In this document: one piece after another, positions 8,837 through 17,625 of the stretch | Position numbering within the stretch: position 1 is the stretch's first letter | How the letters are laid out: each line of letters begins with the position of its first letter | NCBI RefSeq assembly: GCF_019670125.1 | Contig: NZ_AP023033.1 | Coordinates: 3,337,001-3,401,000, forward strand | Direction of reading: 5' to 3' | DNA: 64,000 nt | Source of the DNA: Agarivorans aestuarii | Lineage (GTDB): Bacteria > Pseudomonadota > Gammaproteobacteria > Enterobacterales > Celerinatantimonadaceae | The notes under the pieces: model-generated | What the model saw: only the letters and a program-made list of their open reading frames with translations | Databases searched by the model: none | Told to the model about the DNA's origin: nothing | Position numbers and translations under genes: made by a program

Positions 8837-9607
8837 ATGGACTATTTAGCACTAAACAAAACCGCTTGGGATAAACGTACCGAGCTGCATGTAGACTCTG
8901 ATTTTTATGATGTAGACGGATTTCTCGCCGGCAACAGTTCACTTAAGTCGATAGAGCGTGACTTAATGGGCGATGTAAACGGCAAAAAGTTATTGCACCT
9001 GCAATGTCATTTTGGCTTAGACAGCTTATCTTGGGCGCGCCTAGGTGCAGAGGTAACCGCGGTAGATCTATCTAGCGAAGCGATTAAACGTGCCAACGAA
9101 CTTGCCGAGAAAACTGGCTTAAGCGCCGAATTCATTTGTAAGGATGTTTATGGTTACGCCGAGCAAAGCCAAGCGATTCATGATTGGGTATTTGTCTCTT
9201 ACGGCGCGTTGTGTTGGCTACCCGATATAAACCATTGGGCAGAAGTGGTAGCGGCTAACTTAAAAGCTGGTGGTAAGTTGTGCTTGGCAGAATTTCACCC
9301 AATTCATGACTTATTAAGTGGCTATGGCTACTTTCACCGTGAAGAGGCCGATCTTGATGAAGAAGGTACTTACACCGAAAACGACGATGGTGAAGAGAGC
9401 CCAATGCTAACTTGGGGACACCCTATTTCGGATGTAGTAAATGCCTTAATTAAAGCTGGTCTAAAGATTGAACTATTAAAGGAATATGACTACAGCCCTT
9501 ATAACTGCTTTGAAGACTTAAAAGAGCGGAGCAAAGGTGAGTTTGTATTGGAGCATGAGCATTACGAGTCACCACTGGTTTACGCCATTGTGGCTAGCAA
9601 GAGCTAA
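8837..9607 (+). CDS. class I SAM-dependent methyltransferase
   Basis: This is a soluble methyltransferase of about 256 residues. Motif I is LLHLQCHFGLDSLSWARLGA near residues 50-70, with TAVDLSSEAIKRA as the acidic beta-2 motif. The pattern CHFGLD in place of GxGxG is typical of a UbiE/Tam-like group annotated only as class I methyltransferase. An acidic patch (EEADLDEEGTYTENDDGEES) follows in the second half. The substrate is unknown. I chose the ATG at 8837 because the protein then begins MDYLALNKTAWDKR, the usual start for this group; the GTG at 8828 is an alternative. It converges with the ExeM-type gene across a strong terminator. Confidence 0.8.
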   Translation: MDYLALNKTAWDKRTELHVDSDFYDVDGFLAGNSSLKSIERDLMGDVNGKKLLHLQCHFGLDSLSWARLGAEVTAVDLSSEAIKRANELAEKTGLSAEFICKDVYGYAEQSQAIHDWVFVSYGALCWLPDINHWAEVVAANLKAGGKLCLAEFHPIHDLLSGYGYFHREEADLDEEGTYTENDDGEESPMLTWGHPISDVVNALIKAGLKIELLKEYDYSPYNCFEDLKERSKGEFVLEHEHYESPLVYAIVASKS

Positions 9608-9629
9608 ACGCTAACACAGATGGAAAAAA

Positions 9630-9648
9630 GGCGAGCTAAGCGCTCGCC
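9630..9648. terminator. bidirectional intrinsic terminator
   Basis: GGCGAGC-TAAGC-GCTCGCC forms a 7-bp perfect stem flanked by an A-run on the left and a T-run on the right. It can therefore stop transcription from both convergent genes, the methyltransferase and the nuclease. Confidence 0.92.
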
Positions 9649-9668
9649 TTTTTATTTCCTAAAACTTA

Positions 9669-12653
9669 CTAGTCGTTGTCGCTAATGTTTACCCAAGTGC
9701 TAGTAATGTTGCCTAGTTGAACAGGGAAGGCTGAGAACAAATACACTTTAAAGCGCTCGCTGCCCTCTTTGCGATTGTCGTCAACAATTTTGGCACGCAC
9801 ATGTTTAACGCCGCTTTCACCTTGAGTCCACTTCACTCGCTGAATAAACGGCGCGCGGTAATCAAACCAGTTTGCTGAAGACGGTAAAACCAAAGCCCAT
9901 GCAGTGATAGTGCTGTTGGCTTCCCCATTTAATACTAATGGAATGTTAATGTTGCCGGCAGATTCATCGACTTCTATTTGCTCAAACCGCATCGCCACAC
10001 TTAATGGCGTATTGTCTTCAATCAGCAGCTCTACCTGCGGAGCCGCGACACTGGCGCCACCTTGCTCAATGCTTAGTTGCAAGTAGGCACTCTCGCTACC
10101 TTCCACTAAGTCATCGGCATAAGCAGCGATGTTTAGCTCGCGGCTGCTCATATCTCCATCCAACCAGCTTAACTCACCACTGATTAGCGGTAGATCTTGC
10201 TCATCGGCCGAACCTGCAATCACTTGAAATTTAAGCACCACGTCACCGTAATCTCCGTCTAAGCGCTCAATTACCAGCGGGCTATTGCTACCCTCAACAA
10301 TGCTAAGTTGAGAAACCGAGCTAATACTGCCAGCACTGCGCATATCTAAGGCCACGATCACGGGGTCATGATCAGAAGCACGGTAGGCATCAGGAGCGTA
10401 AAAGTTGGTGATTTGTGCGTCAGACTTATACTCGGTGTTGTAGTCTAAACCAGTAGGCTCGTCAGCATTAATGTGCCAATCGGTAGCATCAAGTACTCGT
10501 GATGTTAAAGCAGCGTCGGCTAATGCGTGGTCTAAACTACCGGCCTCTTCATCGTAATAGTAAGAGTAGCTATTGGCTTCAAACTGCGGCACTAGGTTAG
10601 TAAAACCAGCACTTTCGAAGGCCAACATTGGGTCTTCTTTAGCGTAAGCGTTAAAGTCACCCAGCAGCAGTACATTTTGTTTTTCTACAAAAAACTGGCT
10701 AAGGGTTTGCGCTGCTAAAGTACGCTGGCCATTACAGTTTCCTTGACCATCGCCCATGTCTGGGTCACCTAAGGCATTACAATTACTGCCCTTAGATTTA
10801 AAGTGGTTCACTGCCACATAAAGGCTTTCGCCACCTGCTAGCATGCTGAACTTTTGCACTAAAGGAACACGGTGCTTAGCGGTTGCTTGATCAAAGGGAT
10901 AGGCATTAATCAGCTGGGCATCACCGTCTACCAACACTACACCAGGTTGATAAATTAGCCCTACGGTGATCATGTCTTCGCCAATCCGCTCTGTTAGCGG
11001 CTTAACCACCGCATAGCGTTGCTCCTCTGGCAGCTGAGCATTTACCGCGTCAACCAAGTTTTGAATAGCACTAGTTTGCTCAAAGCCATTGTTTTGTAGC
11101 TCCATTAAACCCACTACATTGGCATTCATGGCAACCATCGCAGACACTAATTTAGCACGCTGACGCTCAAACTCTTCGGCGGTGTCAGCACCACGAAAAT
11201 CTGTTGCATTATCAATGTCTAGATCGGTGAAAAAGTTAAGCACGTTAAAGCTTGCAACGGTTAAATTACCTTGCTCACTTAACTCTGGCTCAGCAGTTCG
11301 TGGGTTAGCGTCGATAAAAGTCGGTATTTGAGTAGGCTGCACTCTAAACTGACCAAAACTGTAGTTAATCACCCCTTCTACATTGCTTACTTGCGAGCCA
11401 GCACGCAGGCTATTTAAAGCCGAGAAGTTAGGGAAGTAAGCTATATCGTCAGGGTTCTGCGAGCTTAAGCCATCGTCTAGCACCAAACGGTTTAGCTGGT
11501 TAGCTTGGGCTAAGGCTTCGGCTTCTGGCGTATTGGCTGGATGAACTTGGGTAGACTTAAAGCGCTTACCTAGCGATAACACCGTTTCGCCATAACGATT
11601 AAAGGTGTAGGCAGGTGTGGCGTGCAAGGTTTGTGGTAGCACCACTCGCATACCTTCTAGGTGATAAAGGTCTGCGTCGGCTAAGGGCAGGTTTAAGCTG
11701 GTAGCGCTAGGCAGCGCTTCTTCGCCACACACAATTAAGCCGCTTACATCTTTAAGCTGATTACCACCGCTATAGGTGGCTAAGGTTGCTTTTACTCGCA
11801 CTCGTTGGCCTAGCTCAACCTCGTCGGCATAGTGATAAACAAATATGCCTTCTGAGGTTTGTTGGTCGGCATCCCAGTTAGCATCGGCATGTTGCACAAA
11901 GAATCCTGACAACTGATTATTGCTTGCGTCACCTTGGAAATCACCAACCACTACCGCTTCAACCACCACTTCTTGGTCAAGCAAGTTAGCACTGCGAATG
12001 CTATGAATAGCCGTGCTTGCATCGCCACATTGGCCAATTTCTGAGATTGGCGGATCAACTGGACCACCATCATCCTCACAAGTTTCTTGGCCAATACAGC
12101 CTAAGCCATCAACAGTGTTTGTTGCGTAGTTAAACCAGCGAGATGAAATAACAAACTCTTGGCTATTGTCATTATCTGGGCTACTTTCTGCTAGGCGACG
12201 TAAGGTTTGATCTTTGGTTGAAGCACCGCCGTCAGTCCAAGTTTGGCGAACGCCAATTTGACCAATGCGATCCAACAAGACATCGTTGGCGTACAGACCT
12301 ACTGCGTCATCGCCGTTAAAATTAATCACGCTTGATTCTATGCCAACACCAGGGGCGATAAGGGCGTTGTCGTTATTACCAATCACTGCGTTGCTATTTA
12401 CCAATACTAAGGTTTCGCCTGGCACTAAGTTGCCACTTAAGGCTTGGGTATTGGTAGCAGTACTTGCACCGTTAGAAAACAAGCGCAGCTGATAGTCGCC
12501 AGCTGCTAGGTCAACACTTTCGCTGCCATAATTGGCAATTTCAATTGCCTTATTAAAGCTACTACCTTCTATATATTCACTGATTAGTACATTAGCTTGA
12601 GCACTAGCACCTAAGGCACATAAGCCCATTAAAATTGCATTTTGGGGTTTCAT
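9669..12653 (-). CDS. secreted ExeM/NucH-type extracellular endonuclease with lamin-tail and Calx-beta domains
   Basis: This is an extracellular nuclease of about 994 residues, likely for use of environmental DNA as phosphate or carbon source or for biofilm remodelling. A signal peptide (MKPQNAILMGLCALGASAQA) leads into a lamin-tail domain (LISEYIEGSSFNKAIEIANY) at about 20-145. An OB-fold-like middle region follows. The endonuclease/exonuclease/phosphatase domain covers about 470-790, with VASFNVLNFFTD, GLMELQNNG, AVNHFKSKGSNC, LLGDFNAY, GSLDHAL and SDHDPV. The C-terminus holds two Calx-beta-like stretches. Unlike Shewanella ExeM it ends in ISDND with no GlyGly-CTERM or other sorting tail. 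The ATG at 12653 is chosen because it starts the signal peptide. Confidence 0.87.
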   Translation of the reverse strand: MKPQNAILMGLCALGASAQANVLISEYIEGSSFNKAIEIANYGSESVDLAAGDYQLRLFSNGASTATNTQALSGNLVPGETLVLVNSNAVIGNNDNALIAPGVGIESSVINFNGDDAVGLYANDVLLDRIGQIGVRQTWTDGGASTKDQTLRRLAESSPDNDNSQEFVISSRWFNYATNTVDGLGCIGQETCEDDGGPVDPPISEIGQCGDASTAIHSIRSANLLDQEVVVEAVVVGDFQGDASNNQLSGFFVQHADANWDADQQTSEGIFVYHYADEVELGQRVRVKATLATYSGGNQLKDVSGLIVCGEEALPSATSLNLPLADADLYHLEGMRVVLPQTLHATPAYTFNRYGETVLSLGKRFKSTQVHPANTPEAEALAQANQLNRLVLDDGLSSQNPDDIAYFPNFSALNSLRAGSQVSNVEGVINYSFGQFRVQPTQIPTFIDANPRTAEPELSEQGNLTVASFNVLNFFTDLDIDNATDFRGADTAEEFERQRAKLVSAMVAMNANVVGLMELQNNGFEQTSAIQNLVDAVNAQLPEEQRYAVVKPLTERIGEDMITVGLIYQPGVVLVDGDAQLINAYPFDQATAKHRVPLVQKFSMLAGGESLYVAVNHFKSKGSNCNALGDPDMGDGQGNCNGQRTLAAQTLSQFFVEKQNVLLLGDFNAYAKEDPMLAFESAGFTNLVPQFEANSYSYYYDEEAGSLDHALADAALTSRVLDATDWHINADEPTGLDYNTEYKSDAQITNFYAPDAYRASDHDPVIVALDMRSAGSISSVSQLSIVEGSNSPLVIERLDGDYGDVVLKFQVIAGSADEQDLPLISGELSWLDGDMSSRELNIAAYADDLVEGSESAYLQLSIEQGGASVAAPQVELLIEDNTPLSVAMRFEQIEVDESAGNINIPLVLNGEANSTITAWALVLPSSANWFDYRAPFIQRVKWTQGESGVKHVRAKIVDDNRKEGSERFKVYLFSAFPVQLGNITSTWVNISDND

Positions 12654-12823
12654 TATACTCGTCCCTGAGACCATAAGAATGCCGCATCTAGCGGCGCCAT
12701 TAACTGGTCTAGCCTGACGAAACTTAATGACAAAAAAACACAAAAATGGCGAACAAAATGTGACAACTCAGTGACAGTTTTTTGAAGTGAAAGCTCTAAT
12801 TTCGATTTGCCAAAGTTAGCTAA

Positions 12824-13039
12824 ATTAACTATTTGGGAGAAGTATTGAACAGAAAGAGTGAACTATTTAAATCTACAGTATTGGTTTTGGCTAACTAGAA
12901 ACAGCCGCTCTAGAAGCTAGTGAGTTTAAAAAACTTCATATCCCTAAATTTTGAAGATGTAGTTCCCGCCCATGGCGACCCAATGATAGGCCAGCCAAAC
13001 AACATTACGGTAACACAACCAACAAATTGTGAGTTTTAA
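12824..13039 (+). pseudogene. decayed 3' end of an MBL-fold / DUF4336-like hydrolase gene
   Basis: The gap 12654-13135 contains one reading frame that looks like protein but is broken by TAG at 12896-12898 and TAG at 12911-12913. The first part reads LGEVLNRKSELFKSTVLVLA. The second, from 12914, reads SLKNFISLNFEDVVPAHGDP and ends at TAA 13037-13039. The pattern of a SLxxxLxLxF helix followed by VVPAHGDP is typical of the C-terminal part of metallo-beta-lactamase-fold hydrolases. No upstream portion with the HxHxDH motif is present. I take this as the remnant of a deleted gene, and the family call is tentative. Confidence 0.42.
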
Positions 13040-13135
13040 CCCCCAAATATGGCCTTAAGCTGAAAAAGTAATTGCGTTACCTATAAACAATTATATCCTA
13101 TGCAAAAATTTGAGATATCAAGGAAGAAAGTTCAA

Positions 13136-13666
13136 ATGTCACACCGAATATACACGCTGCTTTTGTTAGTTCTATTTCCCTTTGTAGTTAACGCCAAAGT
13201 ATATACCACCTCTTTTAAAGTAGATGCGCCAAATGCTTCAAGTGAGGCTGTTAAAGTCGCCTTATATGACTCTTTAATCAGGCGAGGTTGGACCGTTGAT
13301 GAACAACTTGAATCCCAAACCATAGCCCACCTTCATAAGCGTAATACGAAGGCAAAAGTAGTCATTGATTATAGTGATACTCACGTAGATATAAATACAA
13401 CAGGGTCGCGAACATATACAACACCGGGCATGAGCCCAAGTGAGCCAGTAGTCGAAGTTGATAGGCCATTTAACCCAAGAGGATGGATTAAAAATATCGT
13501 AAATGACACTAAACGACTTTTACCTCAGGCGATTAATCAGGTTTCGAAGAAAGCCTCCCAAGAACCTAGCCTTACCGTTCAACTAAAAGAACTAAAAGCG
13601 CTACATGAGGACGGGCTAATTAGCGAAGAAATCTATTTAGAAAAACAACGATTGTTACTTCAGTAA
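13136..13666 (+). CDS. exported hypothetical protein with C-terminal SHOCT-like motif
   Basis: The function is unknown. From the ATG at 13136 (AAGGAAG nine bases upstream; the longer frame from 13100 lacks a ribosome site) the protein has 176 residues. A signal peptide (MSHRIYTLLLLVLFPFVVNA) precedes a small alpha/beta region rich in basic residues. The last 27 residues (LKELKALHEDGLISEEIYLE, then KQRLLLQ) fit the SHOCT pattern, a short helical oligomerisation or interaction motif often found at the C-terminus. The protein is probably periplasmic. It converges with the MFS gene ending at 13678, 11 bases away, and has no clear operon partner. Confidence 0.65.
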   Translation: MSHRIYTLLLLVLFPFVVNAKVYTTSFKVDAPNASSEAVKVALYDSLIRRGWTVDEQLESQTIAHLHKRNTKAKVVIDYSDTHVDINTTGSRTYTTPGMSPSEPVVEVDRPFNPRGWIKNIVNDTKRLLPQAINQVSKKASQEPSLTVQLKELKALHEDGLISEEIYLEKQRLLLQ

Positions 13667-13677
13667 GCAAAACGTAG

Positions 13678-14895
13678 CTATAGAGCCTTATGATACAGGG
13701 CTCTATTCACTGGTTCTGAACGGAGATAACGCTGCGCCATAAATGCTACCACCGACAGTGAGCAAACACTTACCAACACTATGCCCTGCCATCCCCACGC
13801 ACTAAAGAAGGGTTGCATTAAAGCGCCACCACTTGCCGCACCAATGTAATAGCTGATGGTATAAAGCGCTGAAGCACTGGCCTTAGCTTGAGTAGCATGC
13901 TGGTTTACCCATGCACTGGCTTGCGCATGGCAGAAAAAGAAGCCCATTGAAGACACCACCATTGCCAATAGCAATATCCAAAGTTCGCCAAACAAACTTA
14001 ATAAACTGGCAATAGTCATCACCAATAAACCCAATACGATACAACGTTTACTACCATATCGCTGAGCAATTCTTCCCGCCGAGCTCGCGGTAAACGTGCC
14101 GCCTAGGTAACTAAGAAACAGTAGCGAAGTAAGACTAGCAGGCAAAGAAAATGGCGCTTCTGCCAAAATAAAGGTTAAGTAAGAAAACTGATTAATGAAC
14201 ACACCAAAGCCTACTCCCCCCACTAAGTAAGCGCATACTAACTGCGGGTTGCGAATGTGCCGTTTGTAGTTAGCCAGGCTTTGGCATAAACGCCAGCGAC
14301 CTAAAGTTTGTTGTTGTTCGGCGGGCAATAGCAAGATAACCAACACCGCCATCACCATGCTAAGTATTGCTACCAGCATAAACGACATTTGCCATGAGCC
14401 CAGCAAGTCGGCGCTCCAACCTCCGAGTAAGCGCCCTCCAATTCCACCTAAAGAGTTTGCCGCAATAAAAATACCCACCGCTTTGATTAAAGCACGAGAG
14501 TCCAACTGCTCAGCTAAGTAAGCAATCGCTACGGCTGGTACACCCGCTAGGCATACGCCTTGAAAAAACCGTAGCGCAACAATGGCATAAAACGACTGGG
14601 GATGCGCCAAACCAATCAGCAAGCTTAAACATGGCACCAACGCGATAGACAACAGCAGAATCTTGCGTCTGCCCACGGCATCCGACAAAGAGGCGAGCAA
14701 CAACAAGCCTAACGCCATGCCTAACATGGCAGCCGACAGCATCGCGCTTGCCGCCAAGGGAGAAACTTGATACTCACTGGCAAACATAGGTAGCAAAGGT
14801 TGCACCAAATACAAATTGAAAAAAGTTACCAGTGAAGCGGCCGATACCGCTGCGGTGACTTTCCAAAAACCTTTACTGTTTTGCTGATACTGCAT
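13678..14895 (-). CDS. MFS transporter, YnfM-like
   Basis: This is a 12-TM major facilitator permease of 405 residues, placed in the inner membrane. The signature between TM2 and TM3 is LSDAVGRRKILLLS, and TM5 carries GGIGGRLLGGW. Its nearest relative by recognition is E. coli YnfM, an arabinose/drug efflux-type carrier of uncertain substrate. It is divergent from a LysR gene (15000-15884), the same arrangement as ynfL-ynfM in E. coli, so the LysR protein probably controls it. The shared region between them carries a perfect 9-bp inverted repeat. The family call is firm and the substrate unknown. Confidence 0.82.
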   Translation of the reverse strand: MQYQQNSKGFWKVTAAVSAASLVTFFNLYLVQPLLPMFASEYQVSPLAASAMLSAAMLGMALGLLLLASLSDAVGRRKILLLSIALVPCLSLLIGLAHPQSFYAIVALRFFQGVCLAGVPAVAIAYLAEQLDSRALIKAVGIFIAANSLGGIGGRLLGGWSADLLGSWQMSFMLVAILSMVMAVLVILLLPAEQQQTLGRWRLCQSLANYKRHIRNPQLVCAYLVGGVGFGVFINQFSYLTFILAEAPFSLPASLTSLLFLSYLGGTFTASSAGRIAQRYGSKRCIVLGLLVMTIASLLSLFGELWILLLAMVVSSMGFFFCHAQASAWVNQHATQAKASASALYTISYYIGAASGGALMQPFFSAWGWQGIVLVSVCSLSVVAFMAQRYLRSEPVNRALYHKAL

Positions 14896-14945
14896 AGCGT
14901 GCTCGACATCGTGGAATAGTTAAATCCTAAGCTTCCACTACCAAT

Positions 14946-14987
14946 AAATAAAATATATTAGTATTATCACTGCTATAAATTTTATTT
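14946..14987. promoter_or_regulatory. candidate LysR operator between ynfM-like and lysR genes
   Basis: AAATAAAAT (14946-14954) and ATTTTATTT (14979-14987) form a perfect 9-bp inverted repeat separated by 24 bases. It lies in the 104-base divergent region and abuts the LysR start. The span is compatible with LysR recognition plus activation sites, but AT-richness makes a chance repeat possible. Confidence 0.45.
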
Positions 14988-14999
14988 ATGGATAAAGCA

Positions 15000-15884
15000 A
15001 TGGAGCTCAGACAGCTACGCCAGTTTGTCAGCGTTGTGGAACTCGGTAGCTTCACCGCTGCAGCCAAACAACTAGGCATCGCTCAACCGGCAATTAGTGC
15101 CACCATAAAAAAGTTGGAACAGCAGCTCTCCATTCAATTGCTACAACGCAATGAGCGTAAAGTAAGCTTAAGCGCCGAAGGCCAAGTTCTTTACCAGCAC
15201 GCAATACAATTGCTTAAACAAGCCGAAGACGCCGAACAAGCCATGCAATCTTTAAAAGGCTTAGAAAGCGGCACGGTAACCATTGGTATTCCCAGTATGA
15301 TGGGCTCTTACTTCTTCCCTCCCCTACTAATGGGCTTTAAAAGCCTCTATCCACAACTTAACCTCTCGGTGGTAGATGCTGGCACAGAGTTAGTGCGAAA
15401 AAAATTACTAAGTGGCGAGCTAGATTTAGGCATAGTGGTTACTCACGATGTGCCCCCAGAGCTGCATTGTGAGCCAATTTATAAAGGTGAATTACTGGCC
15501 TGTTGCAGCCAAGACAATCCCCTAAGCCAACAAACCAGCATTAGTCATCGCGAATTTTTAGAACATGAGTTGGTATTGTTTAGAGAGGGTTATTTTCACC
15601 ATAAAGTGATTGAGCAAATAAGCCGAGAGCAACAGCAAGTGCCGCAGGTCTCTTTTCAAACCAACCTAATCCCCTTAATCAAATCGATTGTTGCCAGAGA
15701 CTTCGGCATCACCACCTTGCTTAGCATGGTGGTTCAACCGGGCGATGCACTGCACTCACTCAGTTTTAATCCACCGTTTTTCCTAGAGTTAGGTTTAGCC
15801 TGGCGACGCGATGCCTACATGTCTCGCGCCAACCAACGATTTAGAGAGTTTGTCTTGGAGAATTGCAAACTGACTCAAGCATAA
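15000..15884 (+). CDS. LysR-family transcriptional regulator
   Basis: This is a 294-residue LysR regulator. The N-terminal winged helix-turn-helix (MELRQLRQFVSVVELGSFTA, then AAKQLGIAQPAISATIKKLE) occupies residues 1-60. The effector-binding domain begins near 88 (SGTVTIGIPSMMGSYFFPPL). The ATG at 15000 is preferred because family members start at MELRQLRQF; another ATG lies four codons earlier at 14988. It is divergent from the YnfM-like permease and probably controls it in response to an unknown small molecule. The downstream K+ channel gene starts 83 bases later and is likely a separate unit. Confidence 0.9.
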   Translation: MELRQLRQFVSVVELGSFTAAAKQLGIAQPAISATIKKLEQQLSIQLLQRNERKVSLSAEGQVLYQHAIQLLKQAEDAEQAMQSLKGLESGTVTIGIPSMMGSYFFPPLLMGFKSLYPQLNLSVVDAGTELVRKKLLSGELDLGIVVTHDVPPELHCEPIYKGELLACCSQDNPLSQQTSISHREFLEHELVLFREGYFHHKVIEQISREQQQVPQVSFQTNLIPLIKSIVARDFGITTLLSMVVQPGDALHSLSFNPPFFLELGLAWRRDAYMSRANQRFREFVLENCKLTQA

Positions 15885-15967
15885 CTAAGAGACCAGAAAA
15901 TACTGCAACTGCCATTACACATTTTTCTCGATATACTTAATGAAGAACTACCAGCAAGGATGACGGC

Positions 15968-16801
15968 GTGTCTAATCAACAACCCCAGCAAAGCCCTTTT
16001 CAACAAAGGCTGTATAACGTTATTTTTGGTTACCAAAGCAAAGCTGGCAAACGCTTTGACTTATTATTGGTGATTGCCATTATTGCCAGCGTAACAGTAG
16101 TAATTCTCGATTCGGTCAGTGAATTAGAACAGCTTTACCATACCTGGTTTATCGCCATAGAAGTGGTGTTTACGCTGTTTTTCACCCTTGAATATATCGC
16201 CCGCTTGTATTGTTCTCCGCAGCCAAAAGAGTACGCCAAGAGTTTTTACGGGGTGGTTGATCTGCTGGCCATTTTACCTACTTATCTGGCGCTGCTTTAC
16301 CCTGCCGCCCAAGTGATGTTGTTGTTCCGTTTACTGAGAATACTGCGTATTTTACGGGTACTAAAACTGGTGCGTTACATGAGCGAGGCCAATGTATTGC
16401 TACGCGCACTGATGTTGGCAAGACGCAAAATTTTAGTCTTTCTGTTTTGCATCTGCTTAATGACCACCATTTATGGTGCCTTAATGTACGCCATTGAAGG
16501 GCCCGAAAACGGCTTTACCAGTATTCCTAAGAGCATCTACTGGGCGATTGTTACCATTACCACCGTGGGATATGGAGATATCTCGCCAGCTACTCCACTT
16601 GGACAAGCGCTAGCAGCCCTTGTGATGATCACCGGCTTTGCCATTATCACGGTGCCTACTGGCATCGTGGGCGCAGAGCTAGTGAATGAAATGCGCCGTG
16701 AGCAAAGTGAACACCGCTGCCTACATTGTGAGCGCGCCGGTCACGACCACGATGCAGATTACTGTAAACACTGCGGCGCAAGCCTGTTAGAAGAATCATA
16801 A
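15968..16801 (+). CDS. voltage-gated potassium channel-like ion transporter with C-terminal zinc ribbon
   Basis: This is a six-TM Kv-type channel of 277 residues. S1 begins near residue 29 (RFDLLLVIAIIASVTVVILD). S4 near 120-138 has the regular Arg pattern FRLLRILRILRVLKLVRYM. The selectivity filter TVGYGD lies near 199-204, followed by S6. After S6 the tail holds a CxxC-x(12)-CxxC zinc ribbon (HCRSLHC-type: RCLHCERAGHDHDADYCKHC) near 249-270. The start is GTG at 15968 with AAGGA seven bases upstream; the nearby ATG at 15960 is out of frame. It should conduct K+ across the inner membrane under voltage control, and the ribbon may be a regulatory or tetramer-assembly module. The ribbon's role is inference. 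Confidence 0.88.
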   Translation: MSNQQPQQSPFQQRLYNVIFGYQSKAGKRFDLLLVIAIIASVTVVILDSVSELEQLYHTWFIAIEVVFTLFFTLEYIARLYCSPQPKEYAKSFYGVVDLLAILPTYLALLYPAAQVMLLFRLLRILRILRVLKLVRYMSEANVLLRALMLARRKILVFLFCICLMTTIYGALMYAIEGPENGFTSIPKSIYWAIVTITTVGYGDISPATPLGQALAALVMITGFAIITVPTGIVGAELVNEMRREQSEHRCLHCERAGHDHDADYCKHCGASLLEES

Positions 16802-16868
16802 ATCTGTATTATTCAGGCATTAGTCTGCTGGGCTACACTGAATTAGACAACTTATTAACGGTAAATCT

Positions 16869-17576
16869 ATGGCGATTATTGTAGGGCATCGCGGCGCAGC
16901 AGGTAGCGCACCAGAAAACACCTTAGCCGGTTTGGACCGAGCTGCAGAGCTAGGTTTAAGCTGGGTTGAATTTGATACATTTTTGGCAAGCGATCACCAA
17001 GCTATAGTATTTCACGATGAAAACTTAGACCGCTGCACCCACAGCAGCGGCAAAGTGGCTGAGCACAGCTTAGATCAATTGCTAACCATCGATGCTGGAG
17101 TTAAGTTTGCGCCAGAGTTTATTGGCCAACAAATCCCCAGCTTGCGCCAATATTTAATACACGCCAAACAATTAGGTTTGAAGCTAAATTTAGAGCTTAA
17201 GTATCACCAACAGCCCCGCCAACAGCTTGCCGAAGCAGTGCTAGAGGAGATTGAACACTGTAATTTTCCCTTAAGCGATTTGCTGATATCCAGCTTCGAT
17301 CATCAAATTTTGTTGTTTTTACATAAACATGCCAAGCAATTAGAGCTCGCCCAGCTTTATGAAGCCCCTCCAGAAAACTGGCGACAACAGCTCGCAGACA
17401 TTGATGCCGTTGCTTGCCATTGTAATTATCAAAAACTGAGTGTCGCCCAAGCTAAACAAATCAAACTGGCGGGTTATCGTTTGTCTACATACACTGTAAA
17501 TGAGCCCACCGAAATCACCGCATTGTTGCCATGGCTGGATATGGTTATTAGTGACTTTCCTGAGCGATTTTTATAG
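16869..17576 (+). CDS. ugpQ: glycerophosphodiester phosphodiesterase, cytosolic (UgpQ-like)
   Basis: This 235-residue enzyme hydrolyses glycerophosphodiesters to glycerol-3-phosphate and an alcohol. It has the GDPD TIM-barrel motifs HRGAAGSAPENT at residues 6-17, WVEFDTFLASD near 31-41 and VFHDENLDR near 47-55. LNLELK near 109 and a C-terminal TVNEPTEI complete the pattern. There is no signal peptide, which places it with the cytosolic UgpQ type rather than periplasmic GlpQ. No ugp transporter genes are adjacent. The TetR-like gene begins 49 bases downstream in the same direction and may be cotranscribed. Confidence 0.88.
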   Translation: MAIIVGHRGAAGSAPENTLAGLDRAAELGLSWVEFDTFLASDHQAIVFHDENLDRCTHSSGKVAEHSLDQLLTIDAGVKFAPEFIGQQIPSLRQYLIHAKQLGLKLNLELKYHQQPRQQLAEAVLEEIEHCNFPLSDLLISSFDHQILLFLHKHAKQLELAQLYEAPPENWRQQLADIDAVACHCNYQKLSVAQAKQIKLAGYRLSTYTVNEPTEITALLPWLDMVISDFPERFL

Positions 17577-17625
17577 ACCCTAAGCGTGCGTTATGGATGT
17601 GCGCTTAATTCGCAGGAAGCGAACC

